Shown: positions 46,387 to 56,474, counted from the stretch's first letter. The stretch is 64,000 nt of DNA from Pseudomonadota bacterium (GCA_023388335.1 JAEWGL010000226.1:1-64000); one strand, 5' to 3'. The notes: generated from the letters alone by a model not told the origin. Numbers and translations are program-made.

Positions 46387-47106
46387 TCAGCAGTTTTCGA
46401 AGTGGGTCCGGCGCTGGCCGCGCAAGACGATGTCGAAGCGGTACGCCAGGCAATCCATCGGGTTGGCGTTGTTCATGTCCAGCTTGGCGATCAGCTGCTG
46501 CACCGCCTCGGGATTGGCGATGGACTTGACGATCGGGCACAGCGGGATCAGCGGGTCGCCTTCGAAATACAGCTGGGTGATCAGGCGCGTGGCGATCGAA
46601 GGGCCGCTGACCGACACATGGATATGCGCCGGGCGCCAATCGTTCGGGCCGTTGCGCCACGGATACGGGCCTGGCTTGATGGTCCGGAAACTGTAGTAGC
46701 CCTGGCTGTCGGTGAGGGTGCGACCGACACCGCCGAAGTTGGGGTCCAGCGGGGCCAGGTAGCGGTCGTTCTTGTGCCGGTAGCGGCCACCGGCGTTGGC
46801 CTGCCACATCTCCACCAAGGTATTGGGTACGGCTTTGCCGTATTGGTCGCAGACGCGTCCGGCTACGATGATGCGCTCCCCGATCGGCAGACCGCCATGG
46901 TTGAAGTTGAGCAGCAGGTCGTTATCGTGGGGCTCAAAGCCCAGGTGGGAAAAGTCCGGGCCAGTGCTCTCGCTGATCGACTGCGGGATGCTCACCAGGG
47001 CCTGGCGCGGTGAGCGCGGCACGGAAGTCTTGTAATCGGGGGTGAAAGCCTTGGGGTGCCAGTTGCGATCACGGATCACGAAGCGGCTGGTGTCCTGGGC
47101 AGGCAT
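46387..47106 (-). CDS. pcaH: Protocatechuate 3,4-dioxygenase beta subunit
   Basis: Catalytic iron-bearing chain, 239 aa. The Fe(III) ligands are visible: Tyr in GPYPWRNG and the two His of PAHIHVSV, plus an upstream Tyr in GRYRHKNDRYLAPLD. It is first in the pcaHG operon, with no regulator gene adjacent. Confidence 0.95.
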   Translation of the reverse strand: MPAQDTSRFVIRDRNWHPKAFTPDYKTSVPRSPRQALVSIPQSISESTGPDFSHLGFEPHDNDLLLNFNHGGLPIGERIIVAGRVCDQYGKAVPNTLVEMWQANAGGRYRHKNDRYLAPLDPNFGGVGRTLTDSQGYYSFRTIKPGPYPWRNGPNDWRPAHIHVSVSGPSIATRLITQLYFEGDPLIPLCPIVKSIANPEAVQQLIAKLDMNNANPMDCLAYRFDIVLRGQRRTHFENC

Positions 47107-47308
47107 GCCGGTTTTCCTCTCTCTTGGAATTATCGATTCACCTGTGCGTGGCAGGCGAGATTGCAGTTTCAGGTATGTCGCGCCCCCTGAATACTGAAAA
47201 CAGCGGCCATAGCCATAACCGTGTGGTTATGGATAACGGGTAAATCTGACAGGCATCCTTGGCCTGGGCTAATCTTTATCTTCATGTTTCCAGGGTCGGG
47301 AGAGCTTC

Positions 47309-48184
47309 ATGCAATGGCGAAAAGGCAGGCGTAGCGACAATGTGGTCGATGCCCGGGGTCAGGGCGGTGGCGGCATGCGCTTCGGGGGTGGCAAGGGCCT
47401 GGGCATCGGAGCCATCCTGCTGATCGTCGGCATTGGCTGGCTTACCGGCCAGGACCCGCTGCAGATTCTCGGTCAGCTCACCGGGCAGATGGAGCAGAGC
47501 GCGCCAGCCACCGGCACGGGCAAGGCGCCACCGGGCAACGATGAGCAGGCCGAGTTCGTCGCCTCGGTGCTCGGCGACACCGAAGACACCTGGAAAGCCT
47601 TGTTCGCCCAGGGTGGTCGCCAGTACCGCGAGCCCAAGCTGGTGCTGTTCAGCGGCCAGGTCAACTCGGCGTGCGGCTTTGCCTCCTCCGCCGTGGGCCC
47701 GTTCTACTGTCCGGCGGACCAGAAGGTCTACCTGGACATGACCTTCTTCCGCGAGATGGAGCAGCGCTTTGCCGCCGAGGGCGATTTCGCCCAGGCCTAC
47801 GTCATTGCCCACGAGATCGGCCATCACGTGCAGACCCTGCTCGGCGTCTCGAACCAGGTCCAGGCCGCCCGCCAGCGCGGCCAACGCATGGAAGGCGACA
47901 ATGGCCTGCTGGTCCGCCAGGAGCTGCAGGCCGACTGCCTGGCCGGTGTCTGGGCCTACCAGGCGCAGAAACGCTTGAACTGGCTGGAACCAGGGGATAT
48001 CGAAGAGGCACTCAACGCCGCCAATGCCATCGGTGACGACCGTCTGCAGCAACAGGGCCAGGGGCGCGTGGTCCCGGACTCCTTCACCCATGGTACTTCG
48101 GCGCAGCGGGTACGCTGGTTCAAGACCGGCTTTGCCAACGGCGAGGTCACCGAGTGCGACACCTTCAGCGCGCGCAACCTCTGA
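47309..48184 (+). CDS. ypfJ: Neutral zinc metallopeptidase (YpfJ family)
   Basis: A 291-aa protein with one membrane helix (about 30-46) and a following protease domain with HEIGHHVQ (about 168-175), the HExxH zinc motif. Cys pairs around GQVNSACGFASSAVGPFYCP are conserved. The substrate is unknown. GGGAG precedes the ATG. Confidence 0.88.
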   Translation: MQWRKGRRSDNVVDARGQGGGGMRFGGGKGLGIGAILLIVGIGWLTGQDPLQILGQLTGQMEQSAPATGTGKAPPGNDEQAEFVASVLGDTEDTWKALFAQGGRQYREPKLVLFSGQVNSACGFASSAVGPFYCPADQKVYLDMTFFREMEQRFAAEGDFAQAYVIAHEIGHHVQTLLGVSNQVQAARQRGQRMEGDNGLLVRQELQADCLAGVWAYQAQKRLNWLEPGDIEEALNAANAIGDDRLQQQGQGRVVPDSFTHGTSAQRVRWFKTGFANGEVTECDTFSARNL

Positions 48185-48351
48185 GACGGTTAGCGGCGCC
48201 GCCGCTAGCGGTCATGTAACAACTTCCGGCAAAAAAGCGTTTCAGCTTCCGCGGCGTCCGCCGATAACAGCTCCACGACATCAGCGGGGCCCAAGAACAA
48301 CAACGCCTGGCGATTGAGATCAAGTGAGCGAAATCATTCCGGAGGGCGTGC

Positions 48352-50271
48352 ATGAACAACTGGTTTGCCAATATAAGTGTCAATCTAAAACTTGGGCTGG
48401 GTTTCGGCCTGGTCCTTCTGCTGACCGGCCTATTGGCCCTGACAGGCTGGAACAGCCTGGGCAGCCTGATCAACCGCAGCAATTGGATGGGCGACATCGC
48501 TCAGCTCAATAAAGACCTGACCAACCTGCGCGTGGCCCGCCTGCAATACATGCTGACCAATGGCGACGATACCTCGGCGGCCAATGTGAAGGTCAAGCTC
48601 GATGCCTTCAGCGCCCAGCAACAGAAACTGGTCACCACCTTCGTCAGCCCGGAAAACGTCAAGCTGCTGCGCGAGTTGGGCGAGATCATCAAACAGTACC
48701 AGGTGTCGCTGGAAAAGATGCGCACCGGTTACAAGAATAGCCTGGCGGCGCGGGCTGCCATGACCCAAGCGGCCAGCCGAGCCGATGAGGTAATCGAGGC
48801 GCTCGACCACGACGTGCTCGCCGGATCGCAAAGTGACGCGGAGCGCCTGCAAGACCATCTGGTGATCAACAAGGCCAGGCAGCAGTTGAGCCAGTTGCGC
48901 CTGGCCGTGCGCAGCTACATCGCCGACAACAACGCCAGCGCCGAACAGACCGCGCGCGCCGAGCTGGAAAACGCCCTGGCCCAGATCGACAGCCTCAAGC
49001 GCGCGCTACCTGAAGAAGCGCCGCGCATTCAGCAATTCGAAAGCGCCGTGCTCGGCTACCGCGAAGCCCTGCGCCAGTTCCGTGATGCCATCCTCGGGAA
49101 TGTCGAGGCTCGTCAGGAAATGACCGTGGAGGGCGCCGATATCGTCAAGATCAGCGATCAACTGTATCAGATTCAGCTTGAACGCCGTGACAACGAAAGT
49201 GCCCAGGCCCGTTCGCTGCAGATCATCGCCACCCTATTGGCCCTGCTGTTCGGCGTACTGGCCGCGGTGCTCATCACCCGCCAGATCACCCGTCCGCTGC
49301 GCGAGACCCTGGAGGTGGTGGAGAAGATCGCTGCCGGCGATCTCACCCATAACCTACGCGTCACCCGTCGTGACGAACTGGGCGTTCTGCAACAGGGTAT
49401 CGCGCGCATGGGCACGACCCTGCGCGACCTGATCGCCGGTATCCGTGACGGCGTCACCCAGATCGCCAGCGCCGCCGAGGAACTGTCGGCCGTGACCGAA
49501 CAGACCAGCGCCGGGGTCAACAGCCAGAAGGTCGAGACCGACCAGGTTGCCACTGCCATGCATGAGATGGCCGCGACCGTTCAGGAAGTAGCGCGCAACG
49601 CCGAGCAGGCCTCCCAGGCGGCCACTGAAGCCGACGGTGAAGCCCGCTCCGGTGACCGCGTGGTGGGCGAGGCGATCAACCAGATCGAACGCCTGGCCGG
49701 GGAGGTGCTTCGTTCCACCGAGGCCATGGACCTGCTGCAGCAGGAAAGCCAGAAAATCGGCAGCGTCATGGACGTGATCAAGTCGGTGGCCGAGCAGACC
49801 AACCTGCTGGCGCTCAATGCCGCCATCGAAGCGGCCCGTGCTGGCGAGGCCGGGCGTGGTTTCGCGGTGGTGGCCGACGAAGTGCGCGGCCTGGCCCAGC
49901 GCACGCAGAAGTCCACCGAAGAGATCGAAGAGTTGGTCGCCAGCCTGCAGAACGGCACTCAGCAGGTCGCCAATGTCATGCTCGGCAGCCGTACCCTGAC
50001 CGAAAGCAGCGTCGAACTGACCCGCAAGGCTGGCGCCTCGCTGGAAAGCATCACCCGCACGGTCTCGAACATCCAGTCGATGAACCAGCAGATCGCCGCC
50101 GCGGCCGAGCAGCAGAGCGCCGTGGCCGAGGAAATCAGCCGCAGCATCCTCAATGTGCGCGACGTTTCCGAGCAGACCGCCGCCGCCAGTGGCGAGACCG
50201 CGGCGTCCAGCGTCGAGCTCGCGCGCCTGGGCAACCAGCTGCAGACCCTGGTCAGCCACTTCCGCGTCTGA
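48352..50271 (+). CDS. mcpS: Methyl-accepting chemotaxis protein with HBM domain (McpS-like)
   Basis: A 639-aa chemoreceptor. TM1 (about 13-33) and TM2 (about 287-306) enclose a 250-residue all-helical sensor of helical bimodular (HBM) type. HAMP follows (about 307-360), then the signalling domain with the hairpin tip in EQTNLLALNAAIEAARAGEAGRG. Length, domain layout and position between pcaHG/ypfJ and ggt match McpS of P. putida KT2440, which senses TCA-cycle intermediates. Ligand specificity here is inference. Confidence 0.88.
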   Translation: MNNWFANISVNLKLGLGFGLVLLLTGLLALTGWNSLGSLINRSNWMGDIAQLNKDLTNLRVARLQYMLTNGDDTSAANVKVKLDAFSAQQQKLVTTFVSPENVKLLRELGEIIKQYQVSLEKMRTGYKNSLAARAAMTQAASRADEVIEALDHDVLAGSQSDAERLQDHLVINKARQQLSQLRLAVRSYIADNNASAEQTARAELENALAQIDSLKRALPEEAPRIQQFESAVLGYREALRQFRDAILGNVEARQEMTVEGADIVKISDQLYQIQLERRDNESAQARSLQIIATLLALLFGVLAAVLITRQITRPLRETLEVVEKIAAGDLTHNLRVTRRDELGVLQQGIARMGTTLRDLIAGIRDGVTQIASAAEELSAVTEQTSAGVNSQKVETDQVATAMHEMAATVQEVARNAEQASQAATEADGEARSGDRVVGEAINQIERLAGEVLRSTEAMDLLQQESQKIGSVMDVIKSVAEQTNLLALNAAIEAARAGEAGRGFAVVADEVRGLAQRTQKSTEEIEELVASLQNGTQQVANVMLGSRTLTESSVELTRKAGASLESITRTVSNIQSMNQQIAAAAEQQSAVAEEISRSILNVRDVSEQTAAASGETAASSVELARLGNQLQTLVSHFRV

Positions 50272-50282
50272 CCCTGGCTAAC

Positions 50283-50307
50283 AATGGGGCTGCTTTGCAG
50301 CCCCATT
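50283..50307. terminator. Hairpin between mcpS and ggt
   Basis: Stem AATGGGGCTGC / GCAGCCCCATT with loop TTT, between convergent genes. No long T run on either side. Confidence 0.6.
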
Positions 50308-50312
50308 GGGCT

Positions 50313-51980
50313 TTACTTGACCACCATCCCCACCCCACGTCCGCGTGGGTCGGAGGCGGTCTCCAGCGCCGTGCCATTGACACGGATGGCCTGGATATCC
50401 CCCATCTCCCAGCCTTGGTCCTCCAAGGTATACCCCATCGTCTTCAGCTCCTCGGCGACCTTGCCGGTCAGTGGCGCATAGGCGTCGAAGTAGATCGTGT
50501 CCTTGGGCAGCAGCTGATGATGCACGCGCTGGGCCGCCACGGCCTTTTCCAAGGGCAGGTTGTAGTCGTAGAGGTTGTTCATCACCTGGAAGATCGAGGT
50601 GAAGATCCGCGAGCCACCCGGCGTGCCGAGCACCAGGGTGACCTGGCCGTCGCGGGTGACCAGGCTCGGGCTCATGGACGACAGCATGCGCTTGCCTGGC
50701 TCGATGGCATTGGCATCGCCTCCGACCACGCCGAAGGCGTTGGCCACGCCCGGCTTGGCGCTGAAGTCGTCCATCTCGTCGTTGAGCAGGAAGCCCGCGC
50801 CCTTGACCACCACGCCACTGCCATAGTCCCAGTTCAGGGTGTAGGTGTTGCTGACCGCGTTACCCTGCTTGTCGACGATGGAGAAGTGCGTGGTCTGGTG
50901 CGCTTCAAGACCTGGACGGACCTTGTCGGTTTCGGAAATCGCCGTCGGGTTGACCTGTTCGGCACGCTTGGCCAGGTACGCCTGGGCGATCAACTGGTCT
51001 ACCGGCACCTTGGTGAAGGCCGGATCGCCCAGGTAGTCGGCGCGGTCGGCGAACACGCGTTTTTCGATCTCGGCCAGCAGGTGGATATACCGCGCCGAGT
51101 TGAGTTCGACGCCCTTGAAGTCAGCGGCGCGTTGCTCCTTGATCCCCAGTAGCTGAGCCAGGGCCACGCCACCGGAGCTAGGCACCGGCGCGGTATAGAC
51201 CACGTTGCCGCGCCAGTCGATGGCCATCGGCTCACGCCACACGGCCTTGTAGTCCTTGAGGTCGTCCTTGCTGATCAGGCCCTTGTCGGCCTGCATCTGT
51301 GCCACCAGCAGGTCCGCGGTGCGGCCCTGGTAGAACTCGCTGACGCCCTTGTCGGCGATGCGCTCCAGGGTTTGCGCAAGCTCGGGCTGCTTGAAGGTCT
51401 CGCCGACCTTCATGTGACCGAAGTAAGCGTTGAAGTTGGTGCTGTCCTTGAACAGGCCTTGGACGTCCTCGCGGTACTGGTATTGCTTGGCGGCGATCTT
51501 GAAGCCGTTCTGCGCATAGCCGATGGCCGGGGTCAGCAGCTCGGACCACTTCAGCTTGCCGAACTTCTGGTGCGCCTCCCACTGGCCCATCACCGTGCCC
51601 GGCACCCCGGCGGCGCGAGCACCGACCAGGCTCAGGTTCTCGATGATCTCGCCCTTGTCGTCCAGGTACATGTTGCGGCTCGCGGCCTTGGGCGCCACTT
51701 CCCGGTAGTCGAGGAAGTAGGGTTTGCCGTCCATGTACAGGGTCATGAAGCCACCGCCGCCGATATTCCCAGCCTCGGGGTAGGTCACCGCCAGGGTGAA
51801 GGCCGTGGCCACGGCGGCATCCACCGCGTTGCCGCCCTTTTTCAGGATATCGGCGGCGACCTGTGCGCCATATTGATCGGGCGCGGCCACCGCAGCGCCC
51901 TCCAAGGGTACCGCAAAGGCCTGGGAGCTGCTGAAGACAGCGACCCCAAGGGCCAGGGAGTGGAACATGACACTGCGCAT
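50313..51980 (-). CDS. ggt: Gamma-glutamyltransferase
   Basis: Periplasmic Ntn hydrolase that transfers or hydrolyses the gamma-glutamyl group of glutathione. The 555-aa precursor has a signal peptide (MRSVMFHSLALGVAVFSSSQAFA). It self-cleaves before the Thr of GNAVSNTYTLN. PGGSRIFTSI in the small subunit is also typical. AAGGAC precedes ATG 51980; an in-frame ATG at 52013 would spoil the signal peptide. Confidence 0.93.
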   Translation of the reverse strand: MRSVMFHSLALGVAVFSSSQAFAVPLEGAAVAAPDQYGAQVAADILKKGGNAVDAAVATAFTLAVTYPEAGNIGGGGFMTLYMDGKPYFLDYREVAPKAASRNMYLDDKGEIIENLSLVGARAAGVPGTVMGQWEAHQKFGKLKWSELLTPAIGYAQNGFKIAAKQYQYREDVQGLFKDSTNFNAYFGHMKVGETFKQPELAQTLERIADKGVSEFYQGRTADLLVAQMQADKGLISKDDLKDYKAVWREPMAIDWRGNVVYTAPVPSSGGVALAQLLGIKEQRAADFKGVELNSARYIHLLAEIEKRVFADRADYLGDPAFTKVPVDQLIAQAYLAKRAEQVNPTAISETDKVRPGLEAHQTTHFSIVDKQGNAVSNTYTLNWDYGSGVVVKGAGFLLNDEMDDFSAKPGVANAFGVVGGDANAIEPGKRMLSSMSPSLVTRDGQVTLVLGTPGGSRIFTSIFQVMNNLYDYNLPLEKAVAAQRVHHQLLPKDTIYFDAYAPLTGKVAEELKTMGYTLEDQGWEMGDIQAIRVNGTALETASDPRGRGVGMVVK

Positions 51981-52098
51981 GTGGACGTCCTTGGTGTTGT
52001 TTTTGTTGATCAATCATTAAGGCCGAGGCCGTGCGACTAAGCAAACACACCAGGCGCTTTGCGCCGTCTATGGGCAGTATCTGTCGCTTACAAGCAAC

Positions 52099-52995
52099 TC
52101 AGCAGGCGTAGGCCGCCAGCTTCTGCTGGATGAAATCGAGGAAGCACTGGATGCGCAGGGCCAGCTGGGTATTGCGGTAGTACACCGCATGGATCGGCTG
52201 GCGATAACCGTTGTTGGCGTCGGCCAGCAACACTTGCAGGCGGCCGGCGCGGATATCGTCGTGGGTCATGAAATGCGACAGGCAGACGATGCCTTCGCCA
52301 GCCAGGGCCAGCTGGCGCAGGGTCTCGCCGCTGGAGGCGAGCAGGTGCGCACGGATGCTCCAGCGATCGCCCTCGGCATGGCGCAACGGCCACTGGTTGA
52401 GGCTCTCGGGCGCGCTGAAGCCGAGCAGGCAATGCGCGCCCAGGTCCTCGACCCGCTGCGGGGTACCGTGCTGAGCCAGATACGCCGGGCTGGCCAGCAC
52501 CTGGATCGGGCTGCAGCCCAGCGAGCGGGCATGCAGGCTGGAGTCGGCCAGCTCACCGATGCGGATGGCCACGTCGGTGCTCTGCTCGAGCAGGTCGATG
52601 ATCAGGTCGTCGGTGTTCAGTTCCAATTCGATGCCGGGGTACTGGCGGCGGAACTCGCCGATCCATGGCACGATGGCGTGCAGCATGAACGGCGCTGCGG
52701 CATTGATCCGCAGGCGCCCGGAGGGTGTTTGCCGATGCAGGGACAGGCGCTCTTCGAGCGCGTCCATCTGCTCGAGAATGGCCTTGGCCCGCTCGAGGAA
52801 AAACCGCCCCTCCTCGGTCAGGTCCATGCGCCGGGTGGTGCGGTTGATCAGCGTGGTGCCGAGCTTGGCCTCCAGGCGCGACAGCGTTCGGCTCACCGCC
52901 GAGGGGGTCTGCCCCATCTGTTCGGCCGCCGCGGAGATCGATCCGCAGTCAATCACCGAGACGAACACCTGCAATTCATCGGAACGGGTTTTCAC
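52099..52995 (-). CDS. LysR family transcriptional regulator
   Basis: A 298-aa regulator with an N-terminal winged HTH (GSISAAAEQMGQTPSAVSRTLSRLE) and a periplasmic-binding-protein-like effector domain. Start GTG at 52995 with AGGA upstream. It lies 67 bp after mdaB on the same strand, so it probably controls mdaB, the divergent ygiN, or both. Target is inference. Confidence 0.88.
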   Translation of the reverse strand: MKTRSDELQVFVSVIDCGSISAAAEQMGQTPSAVSRTLSRLEAKLGTTLINRTTRRMDLTEEGRFFLERAKAILEQMDALEERLSLHRQTPSGRLRINAAAPFMLHAIVPWIGEFRRQYPGIELELNTDDLIIDLLEQSTDVAIRIGELADSSLHARSLGCSPIQVLASPAYLAQHGTPQRVEDLGAHCLLGFSAPESLNQWPLRHAEGDRWSIRAHLLASSGETLRQLALAGEGIVCLSHFMTHDDIRAGRLQVLLADANNGYRQPIHAVYYRNTQLALRIQCFLDFIQQKLAAYAC

Positions 52996-53062
52996 GCGAC
53001 AGTCCTGCTGGTGGAGTGAGCCGTGATTGATAGCCGCTCGCCGCCGCCGACGCAAGCGCGGG

Positions 53063-53653
53063 TCATGCGGCCTTGCCGAAGACCCTGGCCAGGTGCGCCT
53101 CATAGGCCGCGACAGTGGCCTCGACATTCGGCCGCTTCATCACGTCCACCGCCAGGAAGGTCGGCAGCCCGGTCATGCCGAGGAATTGATTGGCCTTGTG
53201 GAAGGGGAAGTACACCGCGTCCACGCCCTTGCCTTCGAAGAAATCGCTCGGGTCATCGAAGGCTTGCTGCGGGGCGTTCCAGGTAACCGAGATCATGTAC
53301 TGCTTGCCCTGCACCAGGCCGCCGCTGCCATATTTCTGCGATGCATCGGAACGGGTACGGCCATCGTTGGCATACAAGCTGCCGTGGCCGGCGGTGAAGA
53401 TTTCGTCGATGTACTGTTTGACGGTCCAGGGCGCGCCCATCCACCAGCCAGGCATCTGGTAGATCACCACATCGGCCCAAAGGTACTTCTCGACCTCTTC
53501 CTGGATGTCGTAGCCACCGTCGATGAACGTCTGCCGTACATCGAAGCCGGCGCGGTCGAGATAGGCCAGGGCAGCGTCGTGAAGGGTCTCGTTCAGGCGG
53601 CCATCGGAGTGAGCGAAGCGTTTGCCACCGTTGAGCAGAAGGATCTTTTTCAT
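53063..53653 (-). CDS. mdaB: NAD(P)H:quinone oxidoreductase MdaB
   Basis: Flavodoxin-fold FAD enzyme reducing quinones by two electrons. The 196-aa protein begins MKKILLLNGGKRFAHSDGRL and has YQMPGWWMGAPWTVKQYIDE, the MdaB core. GAGG precedes ATG 53653. Confidence 0.92.
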   Translation of the reverse strand: MKKILLLNGGKRFAHSDGRLNETLHDAALAYLDRAGFDVRQTFIDGGYDIQEEVEKYLWADVVIYQMPGWWMGAPWTVKQYIDEIFTAGHGSLYANDGRTRSDASQKYGSGGLVQGKQYMISVTWNAPQQAFDDPSDFFEGKGVDAVYFPFHKANQFLGMTGLPTFLAVDVMKRPNVEATVAAYEAHLARVFGKAA

Positions 53654-53771
53654 GCAGGGCCTCATCAGGTTTTCGATCCGAGGCCTTTCGCCTGCCGACC
53701 GAGTCAATTTGAATGACGGCAGATTAGGTATTTGCCGGCAGGGGAAAAAGCCATCCGCAGGCAAAATACAT

Positions 53772-53781
53772 TTGATTTCAA
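53772..53781. promoter_or_regulatory. TTGATTTCAA palindrome in the mdaB-ygiN gap
   Basis: TTGA-TT-TCAA lies in the 191-bp divergent gap, 64 bp before ygiN. A LysR-type regulator is the nearest gene, so this is a candidate operator. Short and A+T-rich, so chance is possible. Confidence 0.3.
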
Positions 53782-53844
53782 TTCACGAATACCAAGCCTA
53801 TTGTTGCTTTAGAATCGATTTACCATTTCCCTAGAGGCCATCCC

Positions 53845-54159
53845 ATGAGCGAGCACTACGCCTTCATCCTCAAAGCCAAGACCCGCCCGGAAAAGGCCGA
53901 TGCCTTCGAGGCGCTGTTCAGGGCCTACGTCGAGCCAAGCCGCCAAGAGCCGGGCTGCATCGAGTACCACATGCTGCGCGACAAGGCAGACCCGAGCCTG
54001 TTCGTGTTCTTCGAGGTCTGGGCAAGCAAGGCGGCCTTGGACGTGCATTCGGCGCTGCCGCACATGCAACAGTTTTTCGAGCAGCGCATGGACTACCTGG
54101 AGCGTGATTTCGATGTCCAGCTGATCGAGATGCTCAGCCCTTCCTCGGCTAGCCGTTGA
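53845..54159 (+). CDS. Putative quinol monooxygenase (YgiN/ABM family)
   Basis: A 104-aa antibiotic-biosynthesis-monooxygenase fold protein (HYAFILKAKTRPEKADAFEAL, EPGCIEYHMLRD). E. coli YgiN acts on quinols made by MdaB and is encoded in one operon with it; here the two genes are divergent. GAGG precedes the ATG. Its end overlaps the tauE-like gene by 11 bases. Confidence 0.82.
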   Translation: MSEHYAFILKAKTRPEKADAFEALFRAYVEPSRQEPGCIEYHMLRDKADPSLFVFFEVWASKAALDVHSALPHMQQFFEQRMDYLERDFDVQLIEMLSPSSASR

Positions 54160-54913
54160 TCAACAAGTGTCCGCCCAGCAGTGCCAGGCCGATGAAGAAG
54201 CAGCGCTTGAACACCGCCGCGCCGATACGCTGACGCAGCCATTGGCCACCGAGCATGCCCAGCAGGGCGGGCGCCAGCATCAGCAGTGACGCCCCCAGCG
54301 CCTGGCCGCCCAAAGCACCCTGCCCGGCCAGGCCAACGGCCAGCGCCAGGGTCGAAACGGTGAACGACAACCCCAGGGCCTGGACCATCTGGTCGCGGTC
54401 TAGCCCCAGGCTCTGCAGGTAGGGCACCGCTGGCATCACGAACACGCCAGTGGCGGCCGTCACCACGCCGGTCACCGCGCCGCACAGCGGGCCCAGCCAG
54501 CGCTCGTGCACAGGCGCTACGCGCAGCGCTGGCCCGAGCAGCCCATAGCCCGCGTAGACCAGCAGCGCGCCCCCCAAGGCATGCACCGCCCAAGGACCGC
54601 TGTCGATACCGAGCCAGACGCTGCCCAACAATGTGCCGACGAAGATCATCAGCAACATCGGGCCCAGGCGGCGCAGCAGCGCCAGCAGATGACCGCCCGC
54701 CGCCAGTTGCCAGAGGTTGGTCAGGGTCGAGGGGACGATCAGCAAGGCCGCGGCCTGCGCCGGCGGCATGGCCAGCCCGAGCAGGCCCATGGCGATGGTC
54801 GGCAGGCCAAGGCCGATCACCCCCTTCACCGTGCCCGCCAGGAAGAACGTCAAGACCACCAGCACGCAAAGCGCTGGCCCCAGGTGGTGATAGAACGCGA
54901 GGATTGTATTCAT
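54149..54913 (-). CDS. TauE/SafE family membrane exporter
   Basis: A 254-aa inner-membrane protein with about eight hydrophobic segments and the half-repeat motif FFLAGTVKGVIGLGLPTIAMGLL near the N-terminus. The family exports sulfite, sulfoacetate or other small anions; the substrate is unknown here. Divergent from a LysR gene 77 bp away, the likely regulator. Confidence 0.85.
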   Translation of the reverse strand: MNTILAFYHHLGPALCVLVVLTFFLAGTVKGVIGLGLPTIAMGLLGLAMPPAQAAALLIVPSTLTNLWQLAAGGHLLALLRRLGPMLLMIFVGTLLGSVWLGIDSGPWAVHALGGALLVYAGYGLLGPALRVAPVHERWLGPLCGAVTGVVTAATGVFVMPAVPYLQSLGLDRDQMVQALGLSFTVSTLALAVGLAGQGALGGQALGASLLMLAPALLGMLGGQWLRQRIGAAVFKRCFFIGLALLGGHLLING

Positions 54914-54990
54914 GGCTCTATCCTGAACCCGCCGCCGCGCCCTGAACATCTGCCATATACTCAGCCAGACTCTTGCCAGGACAGAGGCTG

Positions 54991-55875
54991 ATGCACTTCG
55001 ACCTGATCGACCTCACGCTCTTCCAGCACACGTTGGAGTGCGGCAACATCACCGCCGGCGCCCAGCGCAGTCACCTGTCGCTGCCCGCGGCAAGCGCGCG
55101 CATCCGTGCCATGGAGGCCTCGCTCGGCATTCCTCTGCTCGAACGCAACCGGCGTGGCGTACAGCCCACGCCCGCGGGCCAGGCCTTGCTGCAACATGCC
55201 CGGCTGATCCGCCAGCAGGTCGAGCGCCTGCAGTACGACCTCGCCCAATATGCCCAAGGCGTCCAGGGACAGGTACGCCTGCTGTGCAACACCGCCGCGC
55301 TCACCGAGTATCTGCCGGAACTGCTGGCGGGCTACCTGAACGAACATCCCGGGGTAAGCCTCGATGTCCAAGAGCTGCCTAGCCTGCGCATCGTCCAATC
55401 CCTGACTCAGGGCATGGCCGAGCTCGGCATCCTCTCGACGGCCGCCCCCAGCGACCACCTGCAGACCCGCCCCTTTCGCGACGATCCGCTGGTGCTGATC
55501 CTTCCGGCCGGGCACGCCCTGGCCGAGCAGGCTGCGCTGAGCTTTGCCGACACCCTCGGATATGGCTACGTGGGCCTGGGCACCAACAGTGCCTTGGCGT
55601 TGCACCTCGAGGAACAGGCGTTGCGACTGGGTCGGCGGATGCAGGTGCGGGTGCGTGCCGAAGGCTTCGACGGCGTGATCCGCATGGTTGCCGGCGGAGC
55701 CGGACTGGGCGTGGTGCCCCTGGCTGCCGTGCGTCGCTGGGAAGGGCTGTTGCCGCTGCGCTGGGTGGCTTTGCAGGAAGATTGGGCCAACCGCCAGCTG
55801 CGCCTCTGTGCCCGCGACTTTGCGGCATTGCCGGGGTATGCGGCGAGCTTGGTGGAGCGATTGTGTGCTGTGTGA
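54991..55875 (+). CDS. LysR family transcriptional regulator
   Basis: A 294-aa regulator: HTH (GNITAGAQRSHLSLPAASARIRAME) and effector domain with the GGAGLGVVPLAAV segment. Divergent from the TauE/SafE gene, which it probably controls. Confidence 0.88.
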   Translation: MHFDLIDLTLFQHTLECGNITAGAQRSHLSLPAASARIRAMEASLGIPLLERNRRGVQPTPAGQALLQHARLIRQQVERLQYDLAQYAQGVQGQVRLLCNTAALTEYLPELLAGYLNEHPGVSLDVQELPSLRIVQSLTQGMAELGILSTAAPSDHLQTRPFRDDPLVLILPAGHALAEQAALSFADTLGYGYVGLGTNSALALHLEEQALRLGRRMQVRVRAEGFDGVIRMVAGGAGLGVVPLAAVRRWEGLLPLRWVALQEDWANRQLRLCARDFAALPGYAASLVERLCAV

Positions 55876-56015
55876 GGCGAATTTCGGTACGCCCCTCTCT
55901 GTGAGGTGGGCGTTCCGACAGCGCGCCCAGACACCTGGACGTCGAGCCCAGGCAACTGGCGCACGCGCAGACGGCCTATGGTGTCGGGTCAAACACCTTG
56001 CCTCTGGAGCCCAGC

Positions 56016-56360
56016 ATGTCCGATTTCATCACAGTCCTGCGCGAAACCTGCCCCACCCCAGTGCTCGATGCGACCAAGTGGAAACGCATCGGCGGCGATC
56101 CGCACACCGTCAACCTGAATGCCTACCTGTCCCAGGACGGCAGCAAGATCATGGGCACCTGGATCTGCACACCGGGCAAGTTCGAGGTGAACTACGAGAA
56201 GTGGGAATACTGCCATTTCCTCGACGGCTACTGCATCGTCACTCCGGAAGGTGAAGAGCCCAAGCACCTGAAGGCTGGTGATGTGTTCGTCATCGAGCCG
56301 GGCATGAAAGGGACCTGGGAAGTGGTCGAGACCGTGCGCAAGTATTTTGTCTTTGCCTGA
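56016..56360 (+). CDS. Cupin-domain protein (DUF861/cupin_3)
   Basis: A 114-aa single cupin barrel (MSDFITVLRETCPTPVLDAT, EYCHFLDGYCIVTPEGEEP, AGDVFVIEPGMKGTWEV). The glycine and Glu/His positions of the metal site are partly kept. Reaction unknown. No close partner gene. Confidence 0.8.
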   Translation: MSDFITVLRETCPTPVLDATKWKRIGGDPHTVNLNAYLSQDGSKIMGTWICTPGKFEVNYEKWEYCHFLDGYCIVTPEGEEPKHLKAGDVFVIEPGMKGTWEVVETVRKYFVFA

Positions 56361-56474
56361 TTGGCCAGGCCCAGAGCAATGGCGCTGCTGGGTGTCAGAT
56401 GCAGCCGGTCGCCAGCGCCACACTGAGGCTACGGTGTGTGCACATCTCCCGCGGGCTGCCAGGTGCATGTCTTG

